From NCBI RefSeq assembly GCF_002285795.1, contig NZ_CP022961.1, positions 1,426,001 to 1,490,000 on the forward strand: a stretch of DNA of 64,000 nucleotides. Reading direction: 5' to 3'. A program made the translations under genes and the position numbers. Position 1 is the stretch's first letter, and every line of letters starts with the position of its first letter. Origin of the DNA: Plantactinospora sp. KBS50. GTDB taxonomy: Bacteria; Actinomycetota; Actinomycetes; Mycobacteriales; Micromonosporaceae. This document shows positions 29,349 through 38,944 of the stretch, piece after piece. The notes under the pieces are model-generated. The model was not told the DNA's origin. It saw only the letters and a list, made by a program, of their open reading frames with translations, and did not search any database.

Positions 29349-30819
29349 GTGAGCTGCTCCGCATGACGGCGACCGAGATCGCCGCGGCGGTGGCCGGCGG
29401 CGAGACGTCGGCCGTCGAGGTGACGCGGGCACACCTGGACCGGATCGCCGCCGTGGACGACCGGGTGCACGCCTTCCTGCACGTCGACGCGGAGGGCGCC
29501 GAGGCGGCGGCCCGGGCCGTCGACGAGCGCCGCGCCGCGGGTGAACCGCTCGGCCCGCTGGCGGGGGTGCCGGTCGCGGTCAAGGACGTGCTGACCACCC
29601 GGGGCGTACCGACCACCGTCGGCTCGCGGATCCTTCAGGGCTGGCGACCGCCGTACGACTCGACGATCGTGCAGCGGCTGCGCGCCGCCGGCACGGTGAT
29701 GCTCGGCAAGACGAACATGGACGAGTTCGCGATGGGCTCGTCGACCGAGTACTCGGCCTACGGACCGACCCACAACCCGTGGGACCTGAGCCGGATCCCG
29801 GGCGGCTCCGGCGGTGGCAGCGCCGCGGCACTGGCCGCGTACGAGGCTCCGCTGGCGATCGGCTCGGACACCGGCGGGTCGATCCGGCAGCCGGGCGCGG
29901 TCACCGGCACGGTGGGCGCCAAGCCGACGTACGGCGGCACCTCCCGGTACGGCCTGGTGGCCTTCTCCTCGTCGCTGGACACCCCGGGCCGTGCGCCCGG
30001 ACGGTGCTGGACGCGGCCCTGCTGCACGCGGCGATCGGCGGGCACGACCCGCGCGACTCGACGTCCATCCCGGCGCCGGTGCCGGACGTGGTGGCCGCGG
30101 CCCGCGCGGGCGCCGGCGGCGACCTCACCGGGGTCCGGCTGGGCCTGATCCGCGAGTTCGCCGGCGACGGCGCCGAGCCGGGGGTGATGGCCGCCTTCCG
30201 CGACGCCGTGGACGCGCTCACCAAGCTGGGCGCCGAGGTGGTCGAGGTGTCCTGCCCGCACTTCGAGTACGCGCTGCCGGCCTACTACCTGATCGCCCCC
30301 AGCGAGTGCTCGTCCAACCTGGCCCGGTTCGACGGGGTCCGGTTCGGGCTGCGGGTCGGCGACGACGGCAACCGGTCGCTGGAGGAGGTCATGTCGGCGA
30401 CCCGGGAGGCCGGCTTCGGCCCCGAGGTCAAGCGGCGGATCATGATCGGCACCTACGCCCTGTCGTCGGGCTACTACGACGCCTACTACGGGCAGGCGCA
30501 GAAGGTCCGCACCCTGATCAGCCGGGACTTCACGAGCGCGTTCGAGCGGGTGGACGCGCTGATCGCGCCGACCACGCCGACGGTCGCCTTCCCGCTCGGC
30601 TCGCGGACCGCCGACCCGTACCAGATGTACCTCGCCGACCTCTACACCATCCCGAGCAACCTGTACGGCGGTCCGGCCATCTCGGTGCCGTGCGGGCTGT
30701 CCGAGGGATTGCCGGTGGGCCTTCAGGTGATGGCCCCGACCATGGCCGACGACCGGATGTACCGGGTGGCCGCGGCGCTGGAGAGCGCCGTCGGCACGTT
30801 CAACCCGCCGGCACTGTGA
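29345..30819 (+). pseudogene. gatA: Glutamyl/aspartyl-tRNA amidotransferase subunit A, frameshifted
   Basis: The amidase subunit that makes ammonia from glutamine. The N-terminal part is in frame from the ATG at 29345: catalytic Lys in [10 protein letters not shown] (about 75-84), the Gly/Ser-rich signature [12 protein letters not shown] with the cis-Ser (about 152-163) and the Ser nucleophile region [10 protein letters not shown] (about 176-185). After SSLDTPG the frame breaks; the rest ([20 protein letters not shown] to the end at 30819) is one frame over. Adding one C at 29989-29990 restores a normal product of about 490 residues. The first frame alone would stop at 30148. Loss of GatA should be lethal in an organism lacking GlnRS, so a sequence error is the likely cause. 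Confidence 0.88.
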
Positions 30820-30832
30820 GGCAGGAGCACCC

Positions 30833-32332
30833 ATGACGACGACGCTGCCCGCGTACGACGAGGTCGTGACGCGGTACGAGCCGGTGATCGGCCTGGAGAC
30901 CCACGTCGAGTTGGGCACCCGGACCAAGATGTTCTGCGGCTGCCCGACCGACTTCGGCGGCGAGCCGAACACCCGGGTCTGCCCGGTCTGCCTGGGGCTG
31001 CCCGGCTCGCTGCCGGTGGCCAACAAGGCGGCGATCGAGGCGACCATCCGGATCGGCCTCGCGCTGAACTGCTCCATCGCGCAGTGGTGCCGGTTCGCCC
31101 GGAAGAACTACTTCTACCCGGACATGCCGAAGAACTTCCAGATCAGCCAGTACGACGAGCCGCTCTGCGTCGACGGCTACCTGGACGTCGAGATCGACGG
31201 CGAGACCGTGCGGATCGGCATCGAACGGGTGCACCTGGAGGAGGACACCGGCAAGACGCTGCACGTCGGCGGCGCCACCGGGCGGATCCACGGCGCGACC
31301 GAGTCGCTTGTCGACTACAACCGGGCCGGCATCCCGCTCGTGGAGATCGTCACGAAGCCGATCCCCGGCACCGGCGCGCTGGCCCCTGTGGTCGCCCGCG
31401 CGTACGTCACCGAGCTGCGCGACGTGATCCGCTCGCTCGGCGTCTCCGACGTGCGCATGGAGGAGGGCTCGCTGCGCTGCGACGTGAACACGTCGCTGAA
31501 CCTGCCCGGAGCGCAGTGGGGGACCCGCACCGAGACCAAGAACGTCAACTCGCTGCGCTCGGTGGAGCGGGCGGTCCGCTCCGAGATGCTGCGCCAGGCG
31601 TCCGTGCTGGACGGCGGCGGCCGGATCACCCAGGAGACCCGGCACTTCCACGAGGACACCGGGGAGACCACCTCCGGCCGGTCCAAGGAGACCGCCACCG
31701 ACTACCGCTACTTCCCCGAGCCGGACCTGGTCCCGCTGGCGCCGGACCCGGACTGGGTGGCCGGGCTGAAGGCGGAGCTGCCCGAGCTGCCCCGGCTGCA
31801 CCGCCGGCGGCTGCAGGACCGGTGGGGGCTGTCCGACCTCGACATGCAGTCGGTGGTGAACGCCGGTGCGGTCGAGCTGATCGAGCAGACCATCGCCGCC
31901 GGCGCCAGCCCGGCCGGCGCCCGCAAGTGGTGGCTGGGCGAGCTGTCCCGGCGGGCCAACGAGACGGGCGTCGAACTGGCCGCGGTCGGTGCCACCCCCG
32001 GCCAGGTGGCCGAGCTGCAACGGCTGGTCGACGAGGGCAAGCTCAACGACAAGCTGGCCCGTACCGTGCTGGAGGGCGTGGTGGCCGGCGAGGGTTCGCC
32101 CGCCGAGATCATGGCCCGCCGCGGCCTGGAGGTGGTCTCCGACACCGGCGCGCTGAGCGCCGCGGTCGACGAGGCGATCGCCGCCAACCCGGACGTGGCC
32201 GACAAGGTACGCGCCGGCAAGGTCGCCGCGGCCGGCGCGCTGGTCGGTGCGGTCATGAAGACCACCCGGGGGCAGGCGGACGCCCGCGCGGTCCGCGAAC
32301 TGGTCCTGGAGCGGCTCGGCGTCCAGGGTTAG
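30833..32332 (+). CDS. gatB: Glutamyl/aspartyl-tRNA amidotransferase subunit B
   Basis: The kinase/tRNA-binding subunit that activates Glu-tRNA(Gln) or Asp-tRNA(Asn) with ATP. It has 499 residues. Seen: [19 protein letters not shown] (about 16-34) with zinc Cys pairs CGC and CPVC, LEEDTGK (about 129-135), a [15 protein letters not shown] stretch (about 158-172), and the C-terminal YqeY-like helical tail (about 350-499). It starts 13 bp after gatA with GCAGGAG as ribosome-binding site. It ends the gatCAB operon and converges with the metallophosphoesterase gene. Confidence 0.94.
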   Translation: MTTTLPAYDEVVTRYEPVIGLETHVELGTRTKMFCGCPTDFGGEPNTRVCPVCLGLPGSLPVANKAAIEATIRIGLALNCSIAQWCRFARKNYFYPDMPKNFQISQYDEPLCVDGYLDVEIDGETVRIGIERVHLEEDTGKTLHVGGATGRIHGATESLVDYNRAGIPLVEIVTKPIPGTGALAPVVARAYVTELRDVIRSLGVSDVRMEEGSLRCDVNTSLNLPGAQWGTRTETKNVNSLRSVERAVRSEMLRQASVLDGGGRITQETRHFHEDTGETTSGRSKETATDYRYFPEPDLVPLAPDPDWVAGLKAELPELPRLHRRRLQDRWGLSDLDMQSVVNAGAVELIEQTIAAGASPAGARKWWLGELSRRANETGVELAAVGATPGQVAELQRLVDEGKLNDKLARTVLEGVVAGEGSPAEIMARRGLEVVSDTGALSAAVDEAIAANPDVADKVRAGKVAAAGALVGAVMKTTRGQADARAVRELVLERLGVQG

Positions 32333-32377
32333 CCTGGCGCCGGCCGCATGTCGACCAACGGGTGGTGACCGGGGCCG

Positions 32378-34096
32378 TCAGCCGGTGGTGGGTACGGGAG
32401 AGCCGGGGGTGCTGCTCGGGTTCGTCGGGCTGGCGGAGCCGGTCGGGGCGCTCGGGGTCGGGCTGGGACCGCGGGTGGGCGTCGGGGTGACCGAGGCCCT
32501 CGGGTCGCCCTCCTTCGGGTCGGTGATGATGTGCCGTTCCAGGTTGACCTGCGCCTGCCCGGTGCCGCCGACGGTGATCTCGTCGTACGCCTGAAGCTTC
32601 TGCCCCGGGTCGAAGTAGAGCACGGTCATGGACAGCGGGGTGGGCTTCTCGCCCTCCAGGCCGCGCAGCCCGGCGCCGCCGGTCGAGCCCTCCACGAACA
32701 GCTGGGTGGACTGCTCGTCCGGCACCTGCGGCAGCTTCAACACCTCCCGGTGGTGCACGTGGCCGGCCAGCACCAGCGGCACGGTGCCGGAGAGCGGGCC
32801 GGCGGAGGCCGGGTCGTGCACCAGGGCGATGTCCACCTTCTGCGGGGCGGCCATCCGGATCGTGTCGGCCAGCCGCTCACCCGTGGTGATCACCTGGTCG
32901 GCGACGGTCGCCGTGAGCCCCGAACCGGCCGGGGAGGTCTCCTTGTCCGGGGTGAACCGCGGGTCGCCGGCCCCGGCGATGGTCAACCCGGCCACCCTCG
33001 TGATCGACTGGTCGAGCACGATCGCGTTGGGCTGCTTCGCGACCTCGGCCGCCGTGTCGCTGGAGTCGTGGTTGCCGCGGATGTAGACGTACGGCTTCTT
33101 GAGCTGGCCGATGGAGTTGACGAAGGACGCCTCCGGTTCGCTGCCCCAGTCGGTGATGTCGCCCGTGTCGATCACCACGTCGATGTCGAACTGCTCGACG
33201 ACGGTCTGGATGACCTGGAACGCGGACGGGTTGAGGTGCAGGTCGGAGATGTGCAGCACCCGGGTGGTGCCGGGGCTCGGCTCGTAGACCGGCAGCGCGG
33301 ACAGGGTGGTGTAGAGCTTGCTCACGTTGCCGACGAGCCGCTGGAGCTGCTGGGCGTACTTGCCGTAGTTCGTCGCGATCGAGCGGGCGTCACCGATCAC
33401 CGCGGGGGCGTTGACCAGCAGACCCTCGTAGCGCGGCTCCTCCAGGGCGCGCGGGTGCATGGTCAGCCCGGCCAGCCCGAGACTGCCGCCGGTGATCGCC
33501 AGTGAGAGCACCCCGGACCAGGCCACCCGGCGGACGTTGCGGAAGACCAGCGCGGCCAGCAGCAGCGAGCTGAGCAGGGCCGCGCCGACGGTGCGCAGCA
33601 CCAGCCGGGCCGCGCCCTCGCTCACGTCGTGTACGGCGAGCTTGCTGATCCGGTCGAGGTTGCCGGGATCGCTGATCAGCGCCTCGGTGCGCCGCTGGTC
33701 CAGCGCGCCGAGCTGGACGGTCAGCCGGGCCGGCCCGTCGTGGCTGTCGAACTGGAGGGCGCCCAGGGGCGGGATCCGGACCGTGGTGCCGCCGCTCACC
33801 GACGGGCTGAGCGCCAACTGCGCCCGGAAGGGCCCTATGTCGGTCTCCACCCGCCCGCCGAGCAGCACGCCCAGCAGCACGCCCAGCAGGCTCACCACGG
33901 TGGTGGCCAGGGCGATCCGGGTGCGCCGTCCCCAGGTGGAGGCGGCGGCACGCCGGGTGCCGAGGCTCGCCGCGGTCAGCCCGTCGGCCGCGACGGTGCC
34001 CCAGCGTCGCGCCGTGGCCAGCGCGGCGCGGGCGCCGCTCACCGCCCGCCGCTGCCGGGTTTCCGGGGCGTCGTTGTCGTCGTACCGGTCCATCAT
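32378..34096 (-). CDS. Membrane-anchored metallophosphoesterase
   Basis: The 572-residue protein has an N-terminal hydrophobic helix (about 59-80), a second and third helix (about 165-205) and then a calcineurin-type phosphoesterase domain. The dimetal motifs are all present: SDLHLN (about 289-294), DTGDITDWG (about 315-323), GNHDS (about 345-349) and GHVHHRE (about 450-456). The domain lies outside the membrane by topology. The C-terminal 50 residues are a Pro/Ser/Thr-rich tail. Substrate is unknown; cell-envelope phosphoesters are a fair guess. ATG at 34096 or 34093, both with weak ribosome-binding sites. Confidence 0.82.
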   Translation of the reverse strand: MMDRYDDNDAPETRQRRAVSGARAALATARRWGTVAADGLTAASLGTRRAAASTWGRRTRIALATTVVSLLGVLLGVLLGGRVETDIGPFRAQLALSPSVSGGTTVRIPPLGALQFDSHDGPARLTVQLGALDQRRTEALISDPGNLDRISKLAVHDVSEGAARLVLRTVGAALLSSLLLAALVFRNVRRVAWSGVLSLAITGGSLGLAGLTMHPRALEEPRYEGLLVNAPAVIGDARSIATNYGKYAQQLQRLVGNVSKLYTTLSALPVYEPSPGTTRVLHISDLHLNPSAFQVIQTVVEQFDIDVVIDTGDITDWGSEPEASFVNSIGQLKKPYVYIRGNHDSSDTAAEVAKQPNAIVLDQSITRVAGLTIAGAGDPRFTPDKETSPAGSGLTATVADQVITTGERLADTIRMAAPQKVDIALVHDPASAGPLSGTVPLVLAGHVHHREVLKLPQVPDEQSTQLFVEGSTGGAGLRGLEGEKPTPLSMTVLYFDPGQKLQAYDEITVGGTGQAQVNLERHIITDPKEGDPRASVTPTPTRGPSPTPSAPTGSASPTNPSSTPGSPVPTTG

Positions 34097-34175
34097 GGGG
34101 TCCTGTGCCTGTCCGTCACGGAATCCTGACCTGCCCGATCACGGATCTTGGAAAACCTGCTCGCCGGTCGCGCGG

Positions 34176-35375
34176 TCAACTGCGCCCCGCACCGCCGTCG
34201 GAGAACACCAGCCGGATCAGCCGGTCGTCGTCGGCGCTCGGCCGGCCCCGGCCGTCCTTGTTGGAGGTGGAGATCCAGAGCGAGCCGTCGGGCGCCGCCG
34301 CGGCCGCCCGCAGCCGTCCGTACCGGTTGGTCAGCAGCGCCCGGGGCTGGCCCAGCACGCCGCCGTCGCCGGTCAGCTCCATCAGCCACAGCCGCTCGCC
34401 CTTCAGGCACGCGGCGGCGAGCAGCCGGCCGATGATCGCCGCGCCCGAGCAGGACGCCTCGTCGGTGTGCCACTGCACGAGGGGTGCGGTGAACTTGTCC
34501 TCGGCGCCGGGTTGGGCCGATGCCGACACACCGCCCTCGACCTGCGGCCAGCCGTAGTTGTGCCCCGGCTCGATCCGGTTGATCTCGTCCCAGGTGTCCT
34601 GGCCGAACTCGGTGGCGTACAGGTGCTTGTTCTGGTCCCAGGCGAGGCCCTGGACGTTGCGGTGGCCGAGCGACCACACCGGCGAGTCGGGGAACGGGTT
34701 GCCCGGTGCCGGCTTGCCGGCCGGGGTGATCCGGAGGATCTTGCCGGCCAGGCTCTTCGGATCCTGCGCGAGGCCGCGTTCGGTGGCGTCGCCGGTGGTG
34801 GCGTACAGGAAGCCGTCCGGGCCGAAGGCCAGCCGGCCGCCGTTGTGCACGGTGGAGCGGGGGATGCCGGTGAGGATCGGCGTGGGTTGCTCGCCCAGGG
34901 TGAGCCGGCCGATCCGGTTGTCCCGGGCGGTCGAGTAGTAGACGAAAACGGTCTGGTCCTGCTCGTACCCGGGGGAGACGGCGATGCCGAGCAGGCCGCC
35001 CTCACCGCTGGCGGCGACCCCGTCGACCTGCTGCACGGTGCTGGTCTTCAACCCGTCCGGGTTCGACTCGGGGCCGATCTTGAGGATGTTCGCGGTGTTG
35101 CGTTCGGTGACCAGCGCGCCGCCGTCGGGCAGGAAGGCGATGGCCCACGGCACGTCCAGGCCCTTGGCCAGGACGGTGGCCACCACCTCCTGATCGGTGC
35201 CGCCGCCCTGGGTGGAGGGCGGCGCACTGGGGGTGGGGAAGCGCGGCGGTTCCCCGGCCGGGTCCGGTTTCGGCTCACCGAACGAACAGCCGGTGGTCGC
35301 GAAGAGGACGGCCGCGCACAGCACGGCCGCCGTCCGGGTCCGGCCGCCATGCCGGTACGCGGTCCGAAGGCTCAC
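34176..35375 (-). CDS. PQQ-dependent sugar dehydrogenase-like lipoprotein (GSDH/LppZ-like)
   Basis: The 399-residue protein has a lipoprotein signal peptide (Arg-rich start, hydrophobic core, lipobox FATTGC with Cys at about 29) and then a six-bladed propeller of the glucose/sorbosone dehydrogenase family. Seen: LDVPWAIAFLPDGGALVTER (about 72-91), GEGGLLGIAVSP, HNGGRLAFGPDGFLYATTGD (about 177-196), GHRNVQGLAWD and NYGWPQVEGG. M. tuberculosis LppZ (Rv3006) occupies a similar place near ilvB and has the same fold. Quinone-dependent sugar oxidation is predicted, but PQQ synthesis genes were not seen here. GTG start at 35375. Confidence 0.82.
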   Translation of the reverse strand: MSLRTAYRHGGRTRTAAVLCAAVLFATTGCSFGEPKPDPAGEPPRFPTPSAPPSTQGGGTDQEVVATVLAKGLDVPWAIAFLPDGGALVTERNTANILKIGPESNPDGLKTSTVQQVDGVAASGEGGLLGIAVSPGYEQDQTVFVYYSTARDNRIGRLTLGEQPTPILTGIPRSTVHNGGRLAFGPDGFLYATTGDATERGLAQDPKSLAGKILRITPAGKPAPGNPFPDSPVWSLGHRNVQGLAWDQNKHLYATEFGQDTWDEINRIEPGHNYGWPQVEGGVSASAQPGAEDKFTAPLVQWHTDEASCSGAAIIGRLLAAACLKGERLWLMELTGDGGVLGQPRALLTNRYGRLRAAAAAPDGSLWISTSNKDGRGRPSADDDRLIRLVFSDGGAGRS

Positions 35376-35467
35376 CGCTTCAGCCTAGTCCGGGCCGGAG
35401 CGCGACTGTGGATCTCCGCCCACGCCCGCCCGGACGTCGAGGGAGGTGGCTGTGATGGAGACATGGG

Positions 35468-35483
35468 TGTAATCATGTAATCA
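35468..35483 (+). promoter_or_regulatory. Tandem 8-bp direct repeat operator candidate
   Basis: TGTAATCA occurs twice with no spacer (35468-35475 and 35476-35483), followed by AGTAAAC. It is a sharp A+T-rich island 20 bp before the start of the gene at 35503. Contiguous direct repeats of this size are typical of ribbon-helix-helix repressor sites, and the downstream protein has a ribbon-helix-helix-like segment. Confidence 0.5.
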
Positions 35484-35502
35484 AGTAAACGGGAGGTGTG
35501 TC

Positions 35503-36054
35503 ATGCGGGACAGGAGATGGGACGGCCCGGGATTCCGGCACGAGCCGCCGGCGGCGGACGACGCGGCCGGATGGATCACCGGCGCCGTTCCGGACGGCTG
35601 GTTCACCGGAGCACCGCGGGTGGTGGTGGACCGGGAGGAGATCGCGATCGTGGGTCGGCTGCCGGAGCCGGAACTGCCCACGGACGCCACTCCGGCGGAC
35701 CGGGCCGCGGCCGAGGCCGGCCGGATCAACCAGTACCGGGAGGAGACCCGCGACCGGCGCATCGCCATCGCCCGGCAGGTCGAGCACCGGTACCGGCGCA
35801 AGGTCGCCTGGGGCGTGGCCTGCGGGGAGACCGAGGAACTGTTCACCAACCTGTCGGCGCCGGTGATGACCCGGCTGCGCCAGCCGGAGCGCCAGGTGCT
35901 CGACACGCTCGTCGACGCCGGGGTGGCACGGTCCCGCTCCGAGGCGTTGGCCTGGTGCGTCCGGCTGGTGGGCGAGCACGCGGAACAGTGGCTCGGCGAG
36001 CTGCGGACCGCCATGGGCACGGTCGAGGAACTGCGCCGACGCGGCCCGGCCTGA
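35503..36054 (+). CDS. Conserved actinobacterial protein with a ribbon-helix-helix-like C-terminus
   Basis: The 183-residue protein starts at an ATG with an excellent GGGAGG ribosome-binding site. Its N-terminal half includes WITGAVPDGWFTGAPRVVVD and REEIAIVGRLPEPEL; the middle is a charged helix (RINQYREETRDRRIAIARQ). The segment ELFTNLSAPVMTRL (strand) - RQPERQVLDTLVDAGVA (helix) - SRSEALAWCVRLVGEH (helix) at about 110-158 has the spacing of a ribbon-helix-helix DNA-binding motif. I know no function for the family. The tandem operator before it suggests an autoregulated DNA-binding protein; that is inference from form only. Confidence 0.7.
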   Translation: MRDRRWDGPGFRHEPPAADDAAGWITGAVPDGWFTGAPRVVVDREEIAIVGRLPEPELPTDATPADRAAAEAGRINQYREETRDRRIAIARQVEHRYRRKVAWGVACGETEELFTNLSAPVMTRLRQPERQVLDTLVDAGVARSRSEALAWCVRLVGEHAEQWLGELRTAMGTVEELRRRGPA

Positions 36055-36061
36055 GCACAAC

Positions 36062-36095
36062 CCGCTCCCGGGGTGGCCGCCACCCCCGGGAGCGG
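36062..36095 (+). terminator. Strong hairpin terminator
   Basis: A 15-bp stem (36062-36076 with 36080-36095, one bulged C) around a CCG loop begins 8 bp after the stop of the upstream gene. No U-tract follows. Confidence 0.65.
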
Positions 36096-36115
36096 CGGCG
36101 GCCACCGCCGGGGGC

Positions 36116-36121
36116 TATCGT
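36116..36121 (+). promoter_or_regulatory. -10 box of a probably leaderless transcript
   Basis: TATCGT ends 8 bp before the GTG start at 36130, so the transcript would begin at or next to the start codon. No Shine-Dalgarno sequence is seen. Confidence 0.4.
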
Positions 36122-36129
36122 CGGCCAGC

Positions 36130-37056
36130 GTGAAGATCTGGATCCCGCACGAGGAGGGCCGGTCGCTGCTGGCCGGGCTGCCCGGCGACGTACGGCTGGA
36201 GGTCGTCGCGGACCCGAAGCGGGCGCCGGACGACCGCGACGGCGTGGAGTTCTGGGTGCCGCCGTTCCTCGCGCTCGGCACCGCGGTACGGCTGGCCGGT
36301 GAGCTGCCCGACCTGCGGGTGGTGCAACTGCTCTCGGCCGGCGCCGACGCCTGGACCGGCCGGCTGCCGGCCGGGGTGACCCTGTGCGACGCCCGCGGCG
36401 TGCACGACTCGTCCACCGCCGAGTGGGTGCTCACCGCGATCCTGGCCCACCTGCGCGCCTTCGACGAGTTCGCCCGGGCACAGGGCCGGCACGAATGGGC
36501 CAACCCGGACTTCCTGCCCACCGACGAACTGGCCGGCAAGCGGGTGCTGATCGTCGGCGCCGGCTCGATCGGCGCGGCGATCCGGTCCCGGCTCGCCCCG
36601 TTCGAGGTGGAGATCACCATGGTGGCCCGCACGGCCCGGCCGGCGCAGGGCGTACACGGGGTGGCGGAACTGCCGAACCTGCTGCCGCTGGCGGACGTGG
36701 TGGTGCTGATCGTGCCGCTGACCGACCGGACCCGCGGCCTGGTCGACGCGGACTTCCTCGCCGCCATGCCGGCCGGGGCGCTGCTGGTGAACGCAGCCCG
36801 CGGGCCGGTGGTGGACACCGCCGCCCTGGTCGCGGAGCTGACCGCCGGCCGGCTGCGGGCGGCGCTGGACGTCACCGACCCGGAACCGCTGCCGGCCGGT
36901 CACCCGCTCTGGGACCTGCCCGGCCTGCTGCTCACCCCGCACGTGGGCGGCGCGGTACGCGGGCTGCTGCCCCGGGCGTACCGGCTGGTCGAGGCGCAAC
37001 TGCGCCGCTACCTGGCCGGGGAACCGCTGGCCAACCAGGTGGTCGACGGCTACTGA
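36130..37056 (+). CDS. D-isomer 2-hydroxyacid dehydrogenase family protein
   Basis: The 308-residue NAD(P)-dependent dehydrogenase reduces 2-ketoacids or oxidises D-2-hydroxyacids. Seen: the Rossmann motif VGAGSIGAAI (about 142-151), catalytic Arg in NAARGPVVDT (about 222-231), Glu in DVTDPEPLPAGHPLW and His in LTPHVGGA (about 275-282). The catalytic triad is complete. It is shorter than SerA and lacks an ACT domain, resembling glyoxylate/hydroxypyruvate reductases. GTG at 36130 is chosen because the upstream extension reads through the terminator hairpin. Its stop overlaps the convergent gene by 7 bp. Confidence 0.85.
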   Translation: MKIWIPHEEGRSLLAGLPGDVRLEVVADPKRAPDDRDGVEFWVPPFLALGTAVRLAGELPDLRVVQLLSAGADAWTGRLPAGVTLCDARGVHDSSTAEWVLTAILAHLRAFDEFARAQGRHEWANPDFLPTDELAGKRVLIVGAGSIGAAIRSRLAPFEVEITMVARTARPAQGVHGVAELPNLLPLADVVVLIVPLTDRTRGLVDADFLAAMPAGALLVNAARGPVVDTAALVAELTAGRLRAALDVTDPEPLPAGHPLWDLPGLLLTPHVGGAVRGLLPRAYRLVEAQLRRYLAGEPLANQVVDGY

Positions 37057-37451
37057 GGCGGCTCGCCGGCGGATGCGGCGGTCGCCGCGTCCAGCGGCTG
37101 CCCGCTGGCCGCCACCAGGCGGGGCAGGTCGGACCCGCGCACGCCGGGCAGCCCGATCACGCGACCGTCGGTGAGCGTGGCCAGCACCCTGCCCCGCGGA
37201 TCGGCGCCCAGCTCGGCGACCTCCGACCAGGGGATGCGGTGCTGGCCGAACAGTGCCCGAAGTCGCAGGCCGGACCGGTCGGCCGCGGTGCCCGAACGCC
37301 AGCCCCAGACGGCGATGGCCAGCGGCACCAGCAGGATCGGCGCCACGTACCACGAGACGCTGGCGATCGGCAGGGCGCTGAAGAAGGCGACCAGGGCGGC
37401 CAGCCAGATGGTCTGGTTGGGCCGGAAACGGACGGTGTCGACGCTGCGCAC
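37050..37451 (-). CDS. PH-domain-like small membrane protein (CFP6-like)
   Basis: The 133-residue protein begins VRSVDTVRFRPNQTIWLAA, followed by two closely spaced hydrophobic helices (about 12-32 and 35-50), and a C-terminal beta-rich part (LRALFGQHRIPWSEVAELGADPRGRVLATLTDGRVIGLPG). This arrangement is that of actinobacterial bacterial-PH-domain proteins such as the low-molecular-weight antigen CFP6. The function of these is unknown. GTG at 37451. Confidence 0.7.
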   Translation of the reverse strand: MRSVDTVRFRPNQTIWLAALVAFFSALPIASVSWYVAPILLVPLAIAVWGWRSGTAADRSGLRLRALFGQHRIPWSEVAELGADPRGRVLATLTDGRVIGLPGVRGSDLPRLVAASGQPLDAATAASAGEPPQ

Positions 37452-37463
37452 CCGACGATTTTC

Positions 37464-37495
37464 GCACCCGGCCCGGCGACCGCCGGGCCGGGTGC
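37464..37495. terminator. Hairpin between glyA and the PH-like gene
   Basis: A perfect 14-bp stem (37464-37477 with 37482-37495) surrounds a GACC loop, about 60 bp beyond the glyA stop on the minus strand. Confidence 0.5.
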
Positions 37496-37512
37496 CCGTC
37501 GTGCGGTGGTGC

Positions 37513-37548
37513 GGCGCGGGCCGCGGACCTCCTCCGCGAGCCCGCGCC
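37513..37548 (-). terminator. Terminator of glyA
   Basis: A 9-bp plus 5-bp stem with an internal mismatch (37513-37527 with 37533-37548) lies directly after the glyA stop. Confidence 0.6.
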
Positions 37549-37555
37549 GCCGGGC

Positions 37556-38812
37556 TCAGTCGGGCAGCGGGTAGCCGGCCAGCAGGTCCCGGACCTCGCC
37601 GGCGATCCGATCCAGGGTGGCCTCGTCGTCCTTCACGGCCGCGTCGATCGCCTCGTCCATCCAGGCGGCGACCTGCGGCATCCGCTCCTCGGTGAGACCG
37701 CGGGTGGTCAGCGCGGCGGTGCCGAGCCGGATCCCGGAGGGGTCGAACGGCTTGCGCGGGTCGAACGGCACGGCGTTGTAGTTGAGCTCGATGCCCGCCC
37801 GGTCCAACGCCTGGGCGGCCGGCTTGCCGCCGATGCCCTTGCTGGTCAGGTCGGCGAGGATCAGGTGGTTGTCCGTGCCACCGGAGATCAGCTCGTAGCC
37901 GCGCTCCAGGAGCGCGGCGGCCAGCGCCTTGGCGTTGGTCACGATCTGTGCCGCGTACGCCCGGAAGTCCGGGGTCGACGCCTCGTGCAGCGCCACCGCG
38001 ATGGCCGCGGTGGTGTGGTTGTGCGGGCCGCCCTGCAGGCCGGGGAAGACGGCCTTGTCCATCGCCGCGGCGTGCTCGGCGGTGGTCAGGATCATGGCGC
38101 CGCGGGGACCGCGCAGCGTCTTGTGCGTCGTCGTGGTGATCACGTCGGCGTGCCCGACCGGCGACGGGTGCGCCCCGCCGGCGACCAGGCCGGCGATGTG
38201 CGCGATGTCGGCCACCAGGACCGCGTCGACCTCGCGGGCGATCTCGGCGAAACCGGCGAAGTCGATGGTGCGCGGTACGGCCGTACCACCGCAGAAGATC
38301 ACCTTGGGGCGTTCCCGGCGGGCGATGTCGCGGACCTCGTCCAGGTCGATCCGCCCGGTCTCGCGGGGGACGCCGTAGCGGACCGGGTTGAACCACTTGC
38401 CGGTGGCCGAGACCGACCAGCCGTGCGTCAGGTGCCCGCCCATCGGCAGCGACATGCCGAGCACGGTGTCGCCGGGAGAGAGGAAGGCCAGGTAGACGGC
38501 GAGGTTGGCCGGCGAGCCGGAGTACGGCTGCACGTTGGCGTGGGCCACCCCGAAGAGTGACTTGGCCCGCTCGATGGCCAGCGTCTCGATCTGGTCGATG
38601 AACTGCTGGCCCTCGTAGTAGCGCCGGCCGGCGTAGCCCTCCGAGTACTTGTTCGTCAGCACGGTGCCGCTGGCCTCCAGCACCGCCGTCGAGACGTAGT
38701 TCTCCGAGGCGATCAACCGCAGCTTGTCGTGCTGGCGCTGGGCCTCGGCCTCGACAAGGGCGGCGAGCTGCGGGTCCGTCGCGCTCAAGCGGGGAATCGG
38801 TGGTACGTGCAC
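37556..38812 (-). CDS. glyA: Serine hydroxymethyltransferase
   Basis: Interconverts serine and glycine, loading one-carbon units on tetrahydrofolate. The 418-residue length is standard. Seen: [11 protein letters not shown] (about 31-41), [21 protein letters not shown] (about 51-71), [13 protein letters not shown], and the PLP Lys in [15 protein letters not shown] (about 223-237). GTG at 38812 follows AGGAGG. A ZTP riboswitch and an expression-platform hairpin lie in its 5' leader, so it is probably turned up when ZTP signals folate shortage. Confidence 0.95.
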   Translation of the reverse strand: MHVPPIPRLSATDPQLAALVEAEAQRQHDKLRLIASENYVSTAVLEASGTVLTNKYSEGYAGRRYYEGQQFIDQIETLAIERAKSLFGVAHANVQPYSGSPANLAVYLAFLSPGDTVLGMSLPMGGHLTHGWSVSATGKWFNPVRYGVPRETGRIDLDEVRDIARRERPKVIFCGGTAVPRTIDFAGFAEIAREVDAVLVADIAHIAGLVAGGAHPSPVGHADVITTTTHKTLRGPRGAMILTTAEHAAAMDKAVFPGLQGGPHNHTTAAIAVALHEASTPDFRAYAAQIVTNAKALAAALLERGYELISGGTDNHLILADLTSKGIGGKPAAQALDRAGIELNYNAVPFDPRKPFDPSGIRLGTAALTTRGLTEERMPQVAAWMDEAIDAAVKDDEATLDRIAGEVRDLLAGYPLPD

Positions 38813-38913
38813 AGGCGTCCTCCTGGCGTCCTCCGCTCGGTCGCTGTGCGCGACCGGCGGGATGCAGTGGCGTCGTCCGCACCGGATCCTGCCAGTGCGG
38901 CCAGCCGCGGGCC

Positions 38914-38935
38914 CCGACGGGTGGTTGCCCGTCGG
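38914..38935 (-). promoter_or_regulatory. Expression-platform hairpin of the ZTP riboswitch
   Basis: A perfect 8-bp stem (CCGACGGG/CCCGTCGG) around a 6-nt loop lies 11 nt downstream of the riboswitch core in the glyA leader. It may act as a terminator or control access to the glyA ribosome-binding site. Confidence 0.5.
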
Positions 38936-38944
38936 TCTCCGCGT

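Noticed and set aside
35197-35480. Plus-strand frames over the sugar-dehydrogenase lipoprotein gene
   Set aside because: They are antisense to its signal-peptide coding region and lack any recognisable feature.
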